Source: Monosporascus cannonballus
Taxonomy: Eukaryota; Ascomycota; Sordariomycetes; Xylariales
DNA length: 64,000 nt
NCBI GenBank assembly: GCA_004154925.1
Contig: QJNS01000114.1
Location: 62,001 to 126,000, forward strand
Reading direction: 5' to 3'
Part shown: positions 1 to 11,477 of the stretch, piece by piece
How positions within the stretch are numbered: the first letter of the stretch is position 1
Layout of the letters: each line of letters starts with the position of its first letter
The notes under the pieces: model-generated
What the model saw: the letters and a program-made list of their open reading frames with translations, nothing else
What the model was told of the DNA's origin: nothing
Database searches by the model: none
Program-made: the position numbers and the translations under genes

Positions 1-3000
1 TAAATCGTTTTTATTAATCTTTAAAAATGTAAATTTTGTTACGATATATTAAGTAATTTTTTAAATATCCTTTTAATTACTAAATTTTCTTCTGTTTTTT
101 CGTATTATTAAAATATCGAAACCGTATTAATAATTTAAAAGTTGACTTTTTAATATTTTATATAGCTATATAGTATGATTTATATTTTATTGCACTATTT
201 AAAAAAATTAAAAAATATCTTTAAATTATAATTACTTCGATAAGTAAATATATATATTTAGATTTTTTTAATATAATATATTTTAAAGTTAAATTTTAAT
301 TAAAAACTTTTTAAAGTTTTTTAATATTAATTTAATTTTTACGGTTTTTTTAAATCGAATAAAGTTTTTATAATTAAAGTAAATATTAATAGATTTTCGA
401 GTTTTGTTTAAAAAATATTACAATTTATTAATAGTATTAATTATTACTAATAATATTTATTATAAATTGAATTTTTATATTTTATATTTCGAAGTGTTTT
501 TAAGTAATATATTATAACGAACTATATATTTTTATTATTTTATTATTTTAAAATTATTTTTATATTGTAATATAAAGCGTTAATATATTATATTTTTTTT
601 ATTTATATTAAGTAATTATATTATAAAATTACTAGTATTTATATTTTAATAGATAAAAAATTTTTTTAATCTTTTTAAAATTTCGATATTTTAAAATATT
701 TTTAATAATAAGCTTCGTTAATAGTATATATATATCTCTATTTTTTTAATTAATGTAATAATATACACAGCTAGTTTTTATAAATTAGATTAAGGTGTTT
801 AAACTTCAATTAGGATTTGGAATTGCTGACCTTTTAGTATTATAGTTAGTTTCGCATTTTCGTTACCTTATATTAAGTTATATTTGTAATTTATAAATTT
901 TAAAATTTGTTAGATATTTATAATAGTCATTTTATTAAAAATAAAATAACCGTTAACTGCTTTTATTTAAAATCGTTAAATATATATTTATTTTAAAATA
1001 ATACACCATTTTTAAAAATGAAGTTTTTAAATATATTATATATTTTTAACTAGATTTATATAAATATTAGCTTTATTTAATATTTCGAATATTTAAATAA
1101 TATACTAATTGCATTTTTTTTAAAGTTTGAAAATTAATTAACATAATATTTAAATATATAAATGTAAATTTATTTATAAACTTTTTAAAAGTAATTATAA
1201 TTAAGTACTAGAAATTAACAAAAACGTTAATAAGTGTTATAAATATTATTCGATATTCGGAATAATTATATATTAATTTAATTATTATTTTGTATTTATT
1301 AATTATTTGATTATAACAATAAAGGTTTTAAAAATTAAACACTGTAAACTATTTTATTTTACTGGTATTTTTTAATATAATTATTAAGGTTAAAAGATAT
1401 TTATTTTTTGCAATAATATCGTTTTACTTTGTATAATTAATTATATATATATAAATAAAGTTTTCGTTTTAAATAATTTTTTATTTGCTATCGTTAAGTT
1501 TAAGTACTATAAGTATTAAATAGCTCACTGAAAATTTAAAATGTTAAATATATTCTTTTTTAAATTTTATTATAATTTTGTTGTAAAGTTTCCGATTTTT
1601 TAAAGTTTTTATAATACATTTTATAAAGTTTAAAGCAATATTTTTAATAAATATTTTATAGTTTTATTAACTATATAGTAATAATTTAAAATTCTTTTCA
1701 TTTTTAAATAATTTTTAAATTTGTAGTACTTTGAAAATATTATTATAATTTAATTAAAAATTTGAAGTCTTTTATATATATATTAGATTTTTCATATTTT
1801 TAATATATTATTGCATAATTTTAAGAAAATGTTTAGTTTTTTCAATTAATCGATAATTTAGAAAAATGAAAATAAAGTATTTTTTAAAATAATATTATAT
1901 TTTAAAGTATCTACTATATTTAACGAAAGCTGTTTTTAATATTTGCAAATTTAAATAAAAAGGTTTTCGATTTTTCGAAATATTTTTTTATTTTTGTATT
2001 TAGATAAATTTCTATTTATTGCAGATGATTTATAAAATTTAAGTTTTAATTTTTTATAAAAAACAGAAATGTTTTTAGTTATTATTAAAAAAATAAAATT
2101 ACTTTTTACTTTTAAATTAATTAAAGTTTTAAATGTTTTGTTTTTATATTAAAAAAGATTTTAATTTAATTACGTTTTTTTATTATATATAAAGTTTAAT
2201 ATTAGTAAATTTTTAAATGTTTTTAATTTAAAAGTTTTTATTGTTTTTTCACTAGTATAATTTATTTGTAAAAAGGCGTTTTTTCGAGCTTTTCTAGCTG
2301 TATATTTAGTATAAAAGTTATTTATATAATTTGACTTTTTTTTTAGCTAATTTAGTATTTAAAAGTAATCTTTTTTAACGTAATTTTTAATTTTATATTT
2401 TTCGAGCTATAAAAATAAAAATATAAATTTTTTAAAAAGTTATTTTTATATTTAAATATACATTTTCTTAAAAAGTATTAAAAAGTAATATAAGTATTTT
2501 TCTAATACAAGTTTTTAACTTTATTTTAATTCGAAATATAAATTATAAAATTTTATATCTTTTAATTATTAAAGAATTTTTATATATTTATACTTAATGT
2601 AAAGCTTAATAAATATTTTCTAATTTATCTGTATTAAAAGTTATTATTTGTTTTAGTTTTAAAATTAATCAAATAATTATTATTATAATAAAATATAAAG
2701 TTTATAAAAATATTTATTTAAATATATAATATATTTGAAAAATTTGCAAAGCTTAAAAAATATTTAGTTATAATTACTAATATCTGGCCGAAACCTTTTA
2801 TATTCGTTATATATTTAATATTTTTATATACTAAAACTGTAAAGGTATTTAATTTTGTAGCTATTTTAAAAACTATTTATTTTAAATAATATTTGTATGT
2901 TTTAACTTTAAAGTTCTAATATATGAAATAATTTTCGTATTTTGCGATATTGTTCTAGATTTAGATAATTATAATAATAATAAATTCTGGTTTGAAAAAT

Positions 3001-4976
3001 TTAAATTAATTTTCCTTTCTTTTTTGCCCTATTATCTAGTTTTTATTTAGCTATTTTAGTTTTTTTAAGATTAAAATATTTCTTTTTTTTAGGTTCTTTT
3101 TAATAAGAAAGCGATATTTGTTTTTAAAATATTTTTTTGGCTATAATTAAAATATTTTATTTAAAACTTTTTTGGATTTTTTTTCCAAATAGTACTTGCT
3201 TTTTTCTAAGATTTATTTTTGTCTTTTTTTAATTCGGCTATTAAAACTTTTATTATTATTTCGTTTACTAATTCTTTTTTAAAAGTACCGATTAAAGAAA
3301 TATCTATCGACGATGATAACTTTATTAATATATTTTATAAAAAATCCAGTTTTAAATTTTATATATAGCTTTTTTTTAACTTATAGTTTTGAACTATTGA
3401 AATAAAAGTAAAATAATACGTTTTTAATAAATATAAAATTACTACTAACCAATTAAATTCGATTGTACATTTAAATATTAATTTAGTTTAATAAAGAATA
3501 TAAAGTTATTTAAATTTATGTTATTTCTTATTTAAATTTCTAAATAAGTTTTCTTTTTTTAAAAATGTTAATATTTATTAAAGATATAATTTATTAAATT
3601 CGAATAACCTTTAAATTATTCTGTAAATAATGTTTTATAATAAATTTAAACTATAAAAAACCTTTTCTTATAAATGATTACGAAATAGCTATTATTTTGA
3701 TAGTTTTCTATTAATAAACTTTAATAAAACTTTAAATAAAGTTTTACTTAAATTAAAAATCTTTTTCTATTAATAGTTTTATTATAAGGCTTAAAAAGAG
3801 TTAGTTTATTATCTTTAACGTTTAGTATTTTATTACAACTAGAAAATAAAATGCTATTTTCTCGTAATTAATTAACGCCAAATAATAGTAAAATCGAAAC
3901 CTTTTATTATCGAACGTATTTAGTATTTTTCTATTTCTGAGCTCGGACTATTATTGCTAAAATATATAATTTGTTGTCGAACGTTAGTTTTTTTTTCCTT
4001 TTTTCTACTAGACTTTATATTTTTTCTTTTTTTAATCTTCTTAACCTTAAATCTCTAAGTTTTAATAATATTCTCTATAGAAATAGGTATAAGATAATGG
4101 ATAGCTAAGGACTAGAATAAGATAACCCTCAACCAGTTATAGAACGTATTCCAAGAAGTGAATGTATTAGATTATTTTCATCTAGCGTTTTTTTATTAGC
4201 TGTTAAATGGTTATTTGTACTGGCGCGTAGGTTTATAGCTAGTTGAACACCAGCCGCATCCTAATAGGAGCTGTATTTTTATAATAAGTTGTTATTAAAA
4301 AATCCTTTTAATATTAAGTTATAGCCGGTCTTATATTATCGATTAACCCGAGTATTTTTTAATAAAAATAAGTTATTTAATCTCGTTATTAATTCTTTAC
4401 TAACTAATAATAAAAATCGAGTATATTATTTATTTTTTCAACGGTGATGTATTTTACTTTTTTAATTTAAGTTAAAACAGCATGTATTTTAATAAGGCAA
4501 TAAATTATTTGTCGGCTATTAATTAATAAAATATTAAAATATAACGAATTTATTATATATTTATTTAAAGATATACATAATATGTAAAAAATATTTTGAT
4601 TTATAAGTAATAATAAAACGAAAAATAATTTAATACTTTGTTCGTTAAAAAGTTTATAGATTTCTTTAATTAAAAAACGATATCTTTAATTAAATGCTTA
4701 GATTAATAGCTGTGAAACGAAATTAAATAAATGTTATTTATATAAAAATCGATTTATTATATATATATTAATTCTTTAATAAGTGTATCGTAAATCTATA
4801 TAATTTATATGATCTGGTTTAAATTATTTAGATTATTTGTATTATAGTAAAAATGAACTTTATTTTTTATAATTTAGTTATAGCAAGGTTATAGTAAATT
4901 TTAAAAGCAGATCTCTTTTTAAAACAAAAACCTTTATTTTTATAATATGTCATAAATGTTTTTTTTTTAAAAAATA

Positions 4977-5010
4977 TAAAATTATTTAATTATTTAATTA
5001 TTTAAAAAAT
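4977..5010. repeat. AT microsatellite, TTAATTA-type
   Basis: The short unit attatttaattattta is repeated imperfectly at the end of the AT-rich block, immediately before the G-rich tract. It probably arose by slippage. No function can be inferred. Confidence 0.5.
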
Positions 5011-5020
5011 TTGAGGAAAA

Positions 5021-5048
5021 GGGGTTTGGGTTCGGGGTTGGAGTTGGG
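5021..5048 (+). other. G-rich tract, possible G-quadruplex
   Basis: Four G runs (4, 3, 4 and 3 bases) at 5021-5024, 5028-5030, 5034-5037 and 5046-5048 are separated by loops of 3, 3 and 8 bases. This fits the usual G-quadruplex pattern. It stands out because it lies at the junction between the AT-rich block and normal DNA. It has some likeness to degenerate telomere-type repeats, but no regular TTAGGG unit is present. Confidence 0.5.
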
Positions 5049-5090
5049 TTTTAGTATTTGATTTTACTTCGTATAAAAGATAATAAAAAC

Positions 5091-6413
5091 TCTGAGTTCG
5101 AGTGCTGGATCATGCCTGACACTGTGTTCTCTAGAATTTGGGCACGTGACAACGACAGTGCCTACTTGAAGTATCACATGGCAAACATCTGCACGTATCC
5201 ATCTTAACGCAGATCGAATAAATAGAGTCTAGATAACTGGATAGTGGCATCTAATTATCCCCCAGTTAATTCACACACAGCCCACAACCACACGCCTACT
5301 AATCAAAGGCAAACGCCTCAGGGGCGATTACTCATTTCGCCAACTCAACTGCACGGCGAAATATGGCCACGATTCTCGGCTCATACGAAGTCGTTATTGA
5401 TCATGGTGTGTATGAGTTTCAATGACTTATGCAAACTACTCGTTGAGTTAATGAGAGGCGGATGCCATTACTTACAACACCGCATACGAATAACGTATGA
5501 GAGCCTTGATTTATCTCGTGACAACTTGACGAGATGGTCGGAATATTTCTCGGAACAGCGCCCAATTGATGGACATTCTTTGCTTCCGAAATGGGCTGGC
5601 CTGATGCCAAGCTTATAGAGTGCCCCTCCATTCTCTCATATGATAATATCATATTCAACCGAACTCTGGAGACTCGCTTTACAATAAAGCGAGCGATTCC
5701 ATTTTGTATATATGCGCCTCCACGTGGGGAGGATCCAGACCGGGACTTGCCAGGTTCACAAAGCGCCAATCTGGAGATATCCCGGTGAGTCTCTACCGCG
5801 CGATTCTCCCGATCATTACCTCGATATTGCGGTTTTAAGTCTTATGTTGGTTCTTTCTTCTCCTCCGCATGAGTGTTTTCCCTTTCTCTTCCTCTCTCTC
5901 ACACCCTCCTAATCCTTCGTTCACTCGTTGTGGAAACCCTTCAGTAACTATCTGCCCACACACTGTTTCCCTGAGCTAGGAGAACCATCCTTGTCCGTCC
6001 CGGGCTACTGCGTGGATCTCGGCCGCAACCACGCGGTGCCAATAGGAATGAAGCAGTAGAGAGTTACACAGCGTCGAAACGTCATAGGCCGCACAGCTCA
6101 GTTCGATTTTATTTGCACTTACTCCGACTATCGTTATCCACTTCGCTCTCACCAAGTTGCGCAATTGCTTTGCGCACCACTGTTACCTTTGCCGATTCTC
6201 AATTCCTACTAACTCACCTCATACATCCATGTGAGCTGCCTTGCTCGCCCATCACCGTTTCCCGACCTTGCACGTCAAAATAGCAGTACGGCTTGGGCGT
6301 TGCCTGATAGCAGTTTTCCCCTCCCACTCCTACCTGCTTGTTCTTTCCGCCTCGGACAAGGAAGCGTGACCGGACCTGCAGCCCGTAGTTGGCAAGATTG
6401 GTAGAGCCACGCT
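5091..6413. other. Intergenic, upstream of GUT2
   Basis: Mixed composition with no gene that I can support. A pyrimidine-rich stretch at about 5850-5912 (tctc/ttcc runs) and a second CT-rich stretch near 6317-6356 resemble the promoter or leader of a fungal housekeeping gene and probably serve GUT2. Short open frames at 5244-5769 lie on both strands and have no recognisable protein features. Confidence 0.5.
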
Positions 6414-8565
6414 ATGTCTACGTTCTCGAGAGGGAGGGGTCTGCTGAGACGCCTGGCTATCCCGGGTGCCGTTGTCGTGGGTGGTGGTGCTGTTCTGTAC
6501 TCCTACCGACCGCGAAACATACCTGGCTACGAAGATCCTGCCGTACCCCCTCCCATATATGGCGCCGATGGCACCTTTAAGCTCCCGCGGTTTCCCAAGG
6601 TGAAGTCGCGTGCGCAGCAGATAGAAGCCCTGAAGAAGAGCAATGAGACGGGTGAGGAATACGATGTTCTCGTCATTGGTGCGGGTGCGACTGGTGCCGG
6701 TGTGGCGCTTGATGCCGTTACGCGGGGACTGAAGGTGGCCGTGGTCGAGCGCGACGACTTCAGCAGCGGTACGAGCAGCAAGAGTACGAAGCTCGTGCAT
6801 GGGGGTGTGAGATACTTGGAGAAGGCTGTGTGGAATCTCGACTATAATCAATACCAGCTCGTCAAGGAGGCGTTAAAGGAGCGCAAATATTTCCTCCGGA
6901 CCGCTCCACATCTGAGCTCCTGGCTGCCGATTATGCTGCCGCTGGACAAGTGGTGGAAAGCTCCGTATTATTGGGCAGGCACCAAATTCTACGACTTCCT
7001 GGCCGGTAGTGAGGGCATCGAATCGTCCTATTTTCTGACCAAGAGCAAGGCTATCGACGCGTTCCCCATGCTGAAGAAGACTGATCTTGTGGGTGCCTTG
7101 GTTTACTACGACGGCGCACATAACGACTCGAGAATGAACGTCTCCATTGCCATGACCGCCGCGGTATACGGAGCTACTATCCTCAATCACGCTGAGGTGA
7201 TCGGCTTAACGAAGAACGAAAATGGAAAGTTGAATGGCGCCGTGGTCAAGGACCGCATTCCCGAACGGAGTAACCAAATTGGAGAAGAGTTCAAAATCAA
7301 GGCGAAGTGCGTCATCAACTGTACAGGCCCCTTCACCGATTCGATACGGAAGCTGGATGATCCTACCTGCAGGGAGATTGTCGCGCCAGCCTCTGGCGTG
7401 CACGTCATCCTGCCGGGCTACTACAGCCCGGCAAAGATGGGCTTAATCGATCCTTCAACTTCCGACGGCCGAGTGATCTTTTTCCTGCCGTGGCAAGGAA
7501 ACACGATTGCCGGAACGACTGACGAGCCTTCTATTATCACGCCGAGCCCGCTACCCGATGAGAAGTCTATCCAGTGGATCTTGAACGAGATCAGCCATTA
7601 CCTGTCACCGGACATTAATGTCCGCCGGGGCGACGTCCTGGCAGCTTGGTCAGGCATCCGACCTCTTGTTAGAAACCCCAAGGCGAAGAACACAGAGTCC
7701 CTGGTGCGGAACCATCTGGTTGACATTTCGGAATCTGGCCTTGTGACGTGTGCGGGCGGCAAGTGGACGACCTACCGCCAGATGGCCGAAGAATGTCTGG
7801 ATGAGGCGATCAAGGAGTTTAACCTCCCCACGAAGCCGTACTTCAACGCACCGAGGGTGAGCGGCACGGAAGCCGTCGACGACGGCGCGATCCTCGACGG
7901 ATCCTGCCAGACGCACAACGTCCGCCTGATCGGCGCCCACGGCTTCAGCAAGACGCTGTTCATCCACCTTATCCAGCACTTCGGCGTCGAGACCGAGGTC
8001 GCCAAGCATCTCACCGAGAGCTACGGCGACAGGGCGTGGACTGTCGCTGCTCTGTGCAAACCCACGGACAAGCGCTTCCCCGCCCGCGGCGAGCGCCTTT
8101 CGGCCCTCTACCCGTTCGTGGACGGCGAGGTCCGGTATGCCGTCGCCAACGAGTACGCGCAGACGGCCGTGGACGTCCTGGCGCGACGGACGAGGCTAGC
8201 GTTCCTCAACGCCCAGGCCGCCCTCGAGTGCCTGCCGCGCATCATCGACATCATGAGCGAGGAGCTGAAGTGGGACAAGAAGAGGCAGGACAGGGAATGG
8301 AAGGACAGTAAGTGACCACCCTACCACGCTGTTGCTTATACGCGACGAGTAGTCGTAGGGCCGCTTGGGTTAGTTGGAGGGGGGGGCCGTATCGCTGACA
8401 TACATTTGGATTATAGCCGTCTCCTTCCTCCAGTCCATGGGCCTGCCCGAGCCCATGCTCACCGCGACGCGGGCGCAGGTCGAGAAGGGCAAGCTGGACT
8501 TCTCCAGCTCCCTCGAGTACCAGATGTACTCGAGGCACGACAAGCCGCCCGTCGAGGAAGCCTGA
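6414..8565 (+). CDS. GUT2: FAD-dependent glycerol-3-phosphate dehydrogenase, mitochondrial
   Basis: Exons 6414-8307 and 8417-8565, about 680 residues. The enzyme oxidises glycerol 3-phosphate to dihydroxyacetone phosphate at the mitochondrial inner membrane and passes electrons to ubiquinone, serving the glycerol shuttle and growth on glycerol. The start has an Arg-rich leader followed by a hydrophobic stretch (residues about 15-31), as expected for import and membrane anchoring. A dinucleotide-binding motif GAGATG is at 89-94, followed by the family motifs GGVRYLE and AAWSGIRPLVR. The 109-bp intron runs from gtaagt at 8308 to ttatag at 8416, in phase 1. Splicing restores the conserved FLQSMGL motif. 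Without splicing the frame stops at 8315 and loses about 50 C-terminal residues. Codon use is GC-rich and typical of an expressed gene. Confidence 0.96.
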
Positions 8566-9578
8566 ATTAAAAAGAAGAGCTCTTCTAGTACTTACATAAC
8601 CTATCTACGTACCTACCTACTTATTGCCATTTTCAACGGCAGGAGGTGTCCGGCGCGCGAAGCAAAATCTACTGACTGACTGCGTGTACATTACGCATAG
8701 CTAGAAACGGGGGTGGGAGTCCTAAGGAGCATTTCGGATGGGTTTTCCTGCCATGTGAGGAGGGGGTCTATCCACCCTAAGCTTGTTTACACGGGCTTTT
8801 CATTCCGGCTCGGGTGCATTCATTCGTCGATCGGGAAGGGAGGCCGACTGCATTTATTCTCGCTCTAATTTGCAGCCTCGTTGTGCGACTGCTGCTGTAT
8901 AATATCGCCCGCGTCCGGTTTCCTGTCAGAAGAACCCTCGACTCCAGTTAGATCAACCCGATTTGAGCCTCTCGGCAGGACACCTCGTGGATGGATAATT
9001 GTTTTAGCCCTGTACCTAGATAGATACTCTAGTTTCAAAATCACATATGATGTATTTACTCTGTCAGAGCCGTTCGCTGCGAATGATGTGCAAGCCACTT
9101 CAGGGCAGATAGATAGACGTCTTAAGATATAGACAGCAGCCTCTAATTCGATGATAATGACCAAGGTCGCCCCAATGCTTCTCCGAGAGGAATCGATGAG
9201 TTGTGATAATGTATTACACTAAAAAAAACACTCGTTATATGCTGCGTTCCCTTTCCTTTCCGGTCATAACGCCTCGCCAAAATCGCAATGTTGAATGAAC
9301 CCATGTCTATCATGATGAACCCCGGTTTCTATTTTTGACTCTCCGCCCGGTTGAAACCCTTTTCCTGGTGGCCAGGGTTTGAAAACGCCAAGTAATGATG
9401 ATAAATAATGCTTTCTCGTCATGATACAAATGCCTCCACGTCATGCAGAGTCGTGTGCAGAGTCGTACGGGTTTTAAGACAAATGCCCTCCGAGCTGAGG
9501 CCGTACCCGTGAAAAGCTAAAGAACGCAACAAGGGTCGTGGGTAAGCCCATGTGCCAATAAGAATGAGATAAGCTGAT
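8566..9578. other. Intergenic between GUT2 and the RGS gene
   Basis: The 3' ends of two convergent genes face each other here. There are A/T-rich patches near 9222 (eight A) and 9395-9410 that could serve in 3' end formation, but no clear gene or RNA was found. Confidence 0.5.
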
Positions 9579-11477
9579 TTAGCGCCGGAAATTGGCCCTT
9601 CGGTTCGACTGCATCGAGAAAACGCGATGGAGGAGATTGTGCTTAGCAGCCATTGCTCGCCGAGTATATTGATAAGGACAAAGGGGTTGCACACCGGCAA
9701 CATCACACTTGAGCTTCTTATCAAGTTCCGCTTCCCATCCATATGCATCATCCGCGGAATCAACTTGGACAAAGCTATCCGAATCGACGGCAGTTACAGA
9801 GGCATTGTCCCCTTCATCTCTGAGAGAAATGCCAAGGTAATTGGAGAAATCGGTGTAGGTCTGATGTATCGAGGGACTCTTGGCGGCGTCCGTTCCCGCA
9901 TCATCCACCGTCATCTCCGTTCCGGTATTGGTTCCGGTTCCAACTTCGGTCTCTGCATCAGTATCTAGGTCGAGTGGTTGTAGTGGGTCAGGAACGGTAA
10001 GGCCGCATAATGGCATTGATGGTGATACTATGCTGCGAGGCCGCACCCTCAATGCCGAGCCGTTCCTTGACTCCGTTTCCTTTGGTACCTGAGTTGGGAC
10101 TTTCGAAGGTTTTGGTGTGGTGCTACGTCGCCGTATGCGAACACCGCACCGAACCAAACCGTATGAACCGTCCTCACGTGTGCATCCCGCATTTGCGGCC
10201 ACGCCATCCATAAACTTCCCGGTGCTAGCATGAAGATCGCTTTGTTCGCAAGCAGGGACCTCGACCGGAATCGAGAACCGCTTGCCTGGGTGCGGATCTT
10301 CCCAGGATCTTCTGCTCGCGTCAGTAGTTCCTCTCGGTAATGTCGAGCGACTACGAGTACCGGTATTTGTAGCAGCGGAAAGATGGTGTGATGGCGTGAC
10401 CTGTAACCCTCATAAAGGAGGCCGGTTTATGGCGGGTTCCGAGGTTCGAATGGGATCCATTTCAGGGGTAGTCGATGCGCTGCCTTGATTGGTACGGCTT
10501 ATGGATTTGTTTTTCCTGCTGAATCCCAACCTCGCCCCCATTTTCTTCCAGCCATTCCCAGAAATTGCCTTCTGGAAAGTATTAGGCGAACCACCCAACG
10601 TGACGTCCGATGTAGGCGGCGTTGTTGGAGGAGTTATCGGCTCAATGGCGGGAGTCGAGTTCGGGCTGCTGCTGTCATCAGTGGCCAACCCAACCTCGGT
10701 GAAATCGGTTGAAGTAGACCTCGGACGATGGCCAGCACCACGGTTGATCCCCAGAAGAGGAAGAAAGGCCGCCTTCGGTGACTGGCTTGCTTCGTCCACG
10801 GAGCTGGTCGCATCCCGGGGAATTCTCAAGCGTGATCGTCCTTGCCTGCTGTCCTGGATATCCTCGTCAACCCGTGATTCAGTCATAGCTGGCGTAACCG
10901 ATTCAAGAAATGGAACCAAGACCGAATCGTTCATTAGTTCGTGTACAATCTGAACCGCTTCGTCCAGCTCGGACGGATCCGGCGGACCGGACGATGTGCA
11001 TCGGAGTTCGAGTAAGCGGTCGCGAACGGGTGCAGGAAGGTTAACTTCCCGCGGCGCGCAGGGCATGATATAGGCATCGATAATCTTCCTCCATAAAGAA
11101 CATATCCGCCGTGTTCCGTCCTCGACCCCAAGAGTCCTGCATGACTGTGCCAAATGACCATGGGCGGTTCTGTAGCGATCCGCATCTAATACGAATTCTA
11201 ACGTCTCGAGGCAGTGGTTCTGAGAAAGGTACGCCATGAAGGCGCCCAGTGTCCACGGCGGTGGTGCTGTATTAGAAAGGATGTCTGATAACGGCGGCGC
11301 CTTGAGTATCGGGGAGGCCGCTCGCGGTATAGCCATGCTGGACGGCCGGGACGATTCCATCGTCGCCATGTCCCAGTCCTCACGAACCGACAACGGAGGT
11401 GAAGGTTCTCTTGGCGATGGCTTTAAGCGAACTGGCGAAATATCCGGTGATTTAGATATTCCCACCATATCTCCCAA
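9579..11477 (-). CDS. RGS-domain protein, reading frame broken by one TGA
   Basis: Regulators of G-protein signalling accelerate GTP hydrolysis on G-alpha subunits at the plasma membrane. An RGS-like helical domain spans residues about 62-193, from PLSDILS to VPFLESV. It is followed by a Ser/Pro-rich tail, as in fungal RgsB/RgsD-type proteins. The frame runs from the ATG at 11477 to a TGA at 10410-10412 (355 residues). The same frame then stays open, without another stop, to 9579 (about 277 further codons), ending in a charged segment with YGWEAELDKKL. No intron of suitable phase removes the TGA: the only in-phase pair has a poor gttggg donor. The stop may be a real mutation, a read-through site, a polymorphism or a sequence error. 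The RGS domain itself lies before the stop and looks intact. Family assignment is from sequence resemblance only. Confidence 0.7.

Larger units (their letters stand above)
1..5090. repeat. AT-rich, probably RIP-mutated block
   Basis: About 5 kb of A/T runs with almost no open frame. Many of the remaining C and G bases sit in CpG, as in the repeated ttcga and tcgaa contexts, while TpA is extremely common. This is the pattern left by repeat-induced point mutation, which turns CpA into TpA on both strands of duplicated DNA. No transposon protein, terminal repeat or tRNA is readable, so the original element is unknown. It could be a decayed transposon nest, a pericentromeric block or a subtelomeric block. 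No telomere repeats are seen. The sequence changes to normal composition within about 100 bp near 5,090. Confidence 0.85.

Noticed and set aside
1..5090. AT-rich block as a nuclear copy of mitochondrial DNA
   Set aside because: No mitochondrial protein, tRNA or intron motif is readable, and CpG retention with TpA excess fits RIP better.
5244..5769. Overlapping frames of 65-124 codons upstream of GUT2
   Set aside because: Both strands are open over the same stretch, there are no motifs, and the sequence fits a promoter/leader region better.
10351..10530. A 180-bp intron that would remove the TGA in the RGS gene
   Set aside because: The only phase-compatible donor (gttggg) is poor and the removed sequence reads as normal Ser-rich coding sequence.
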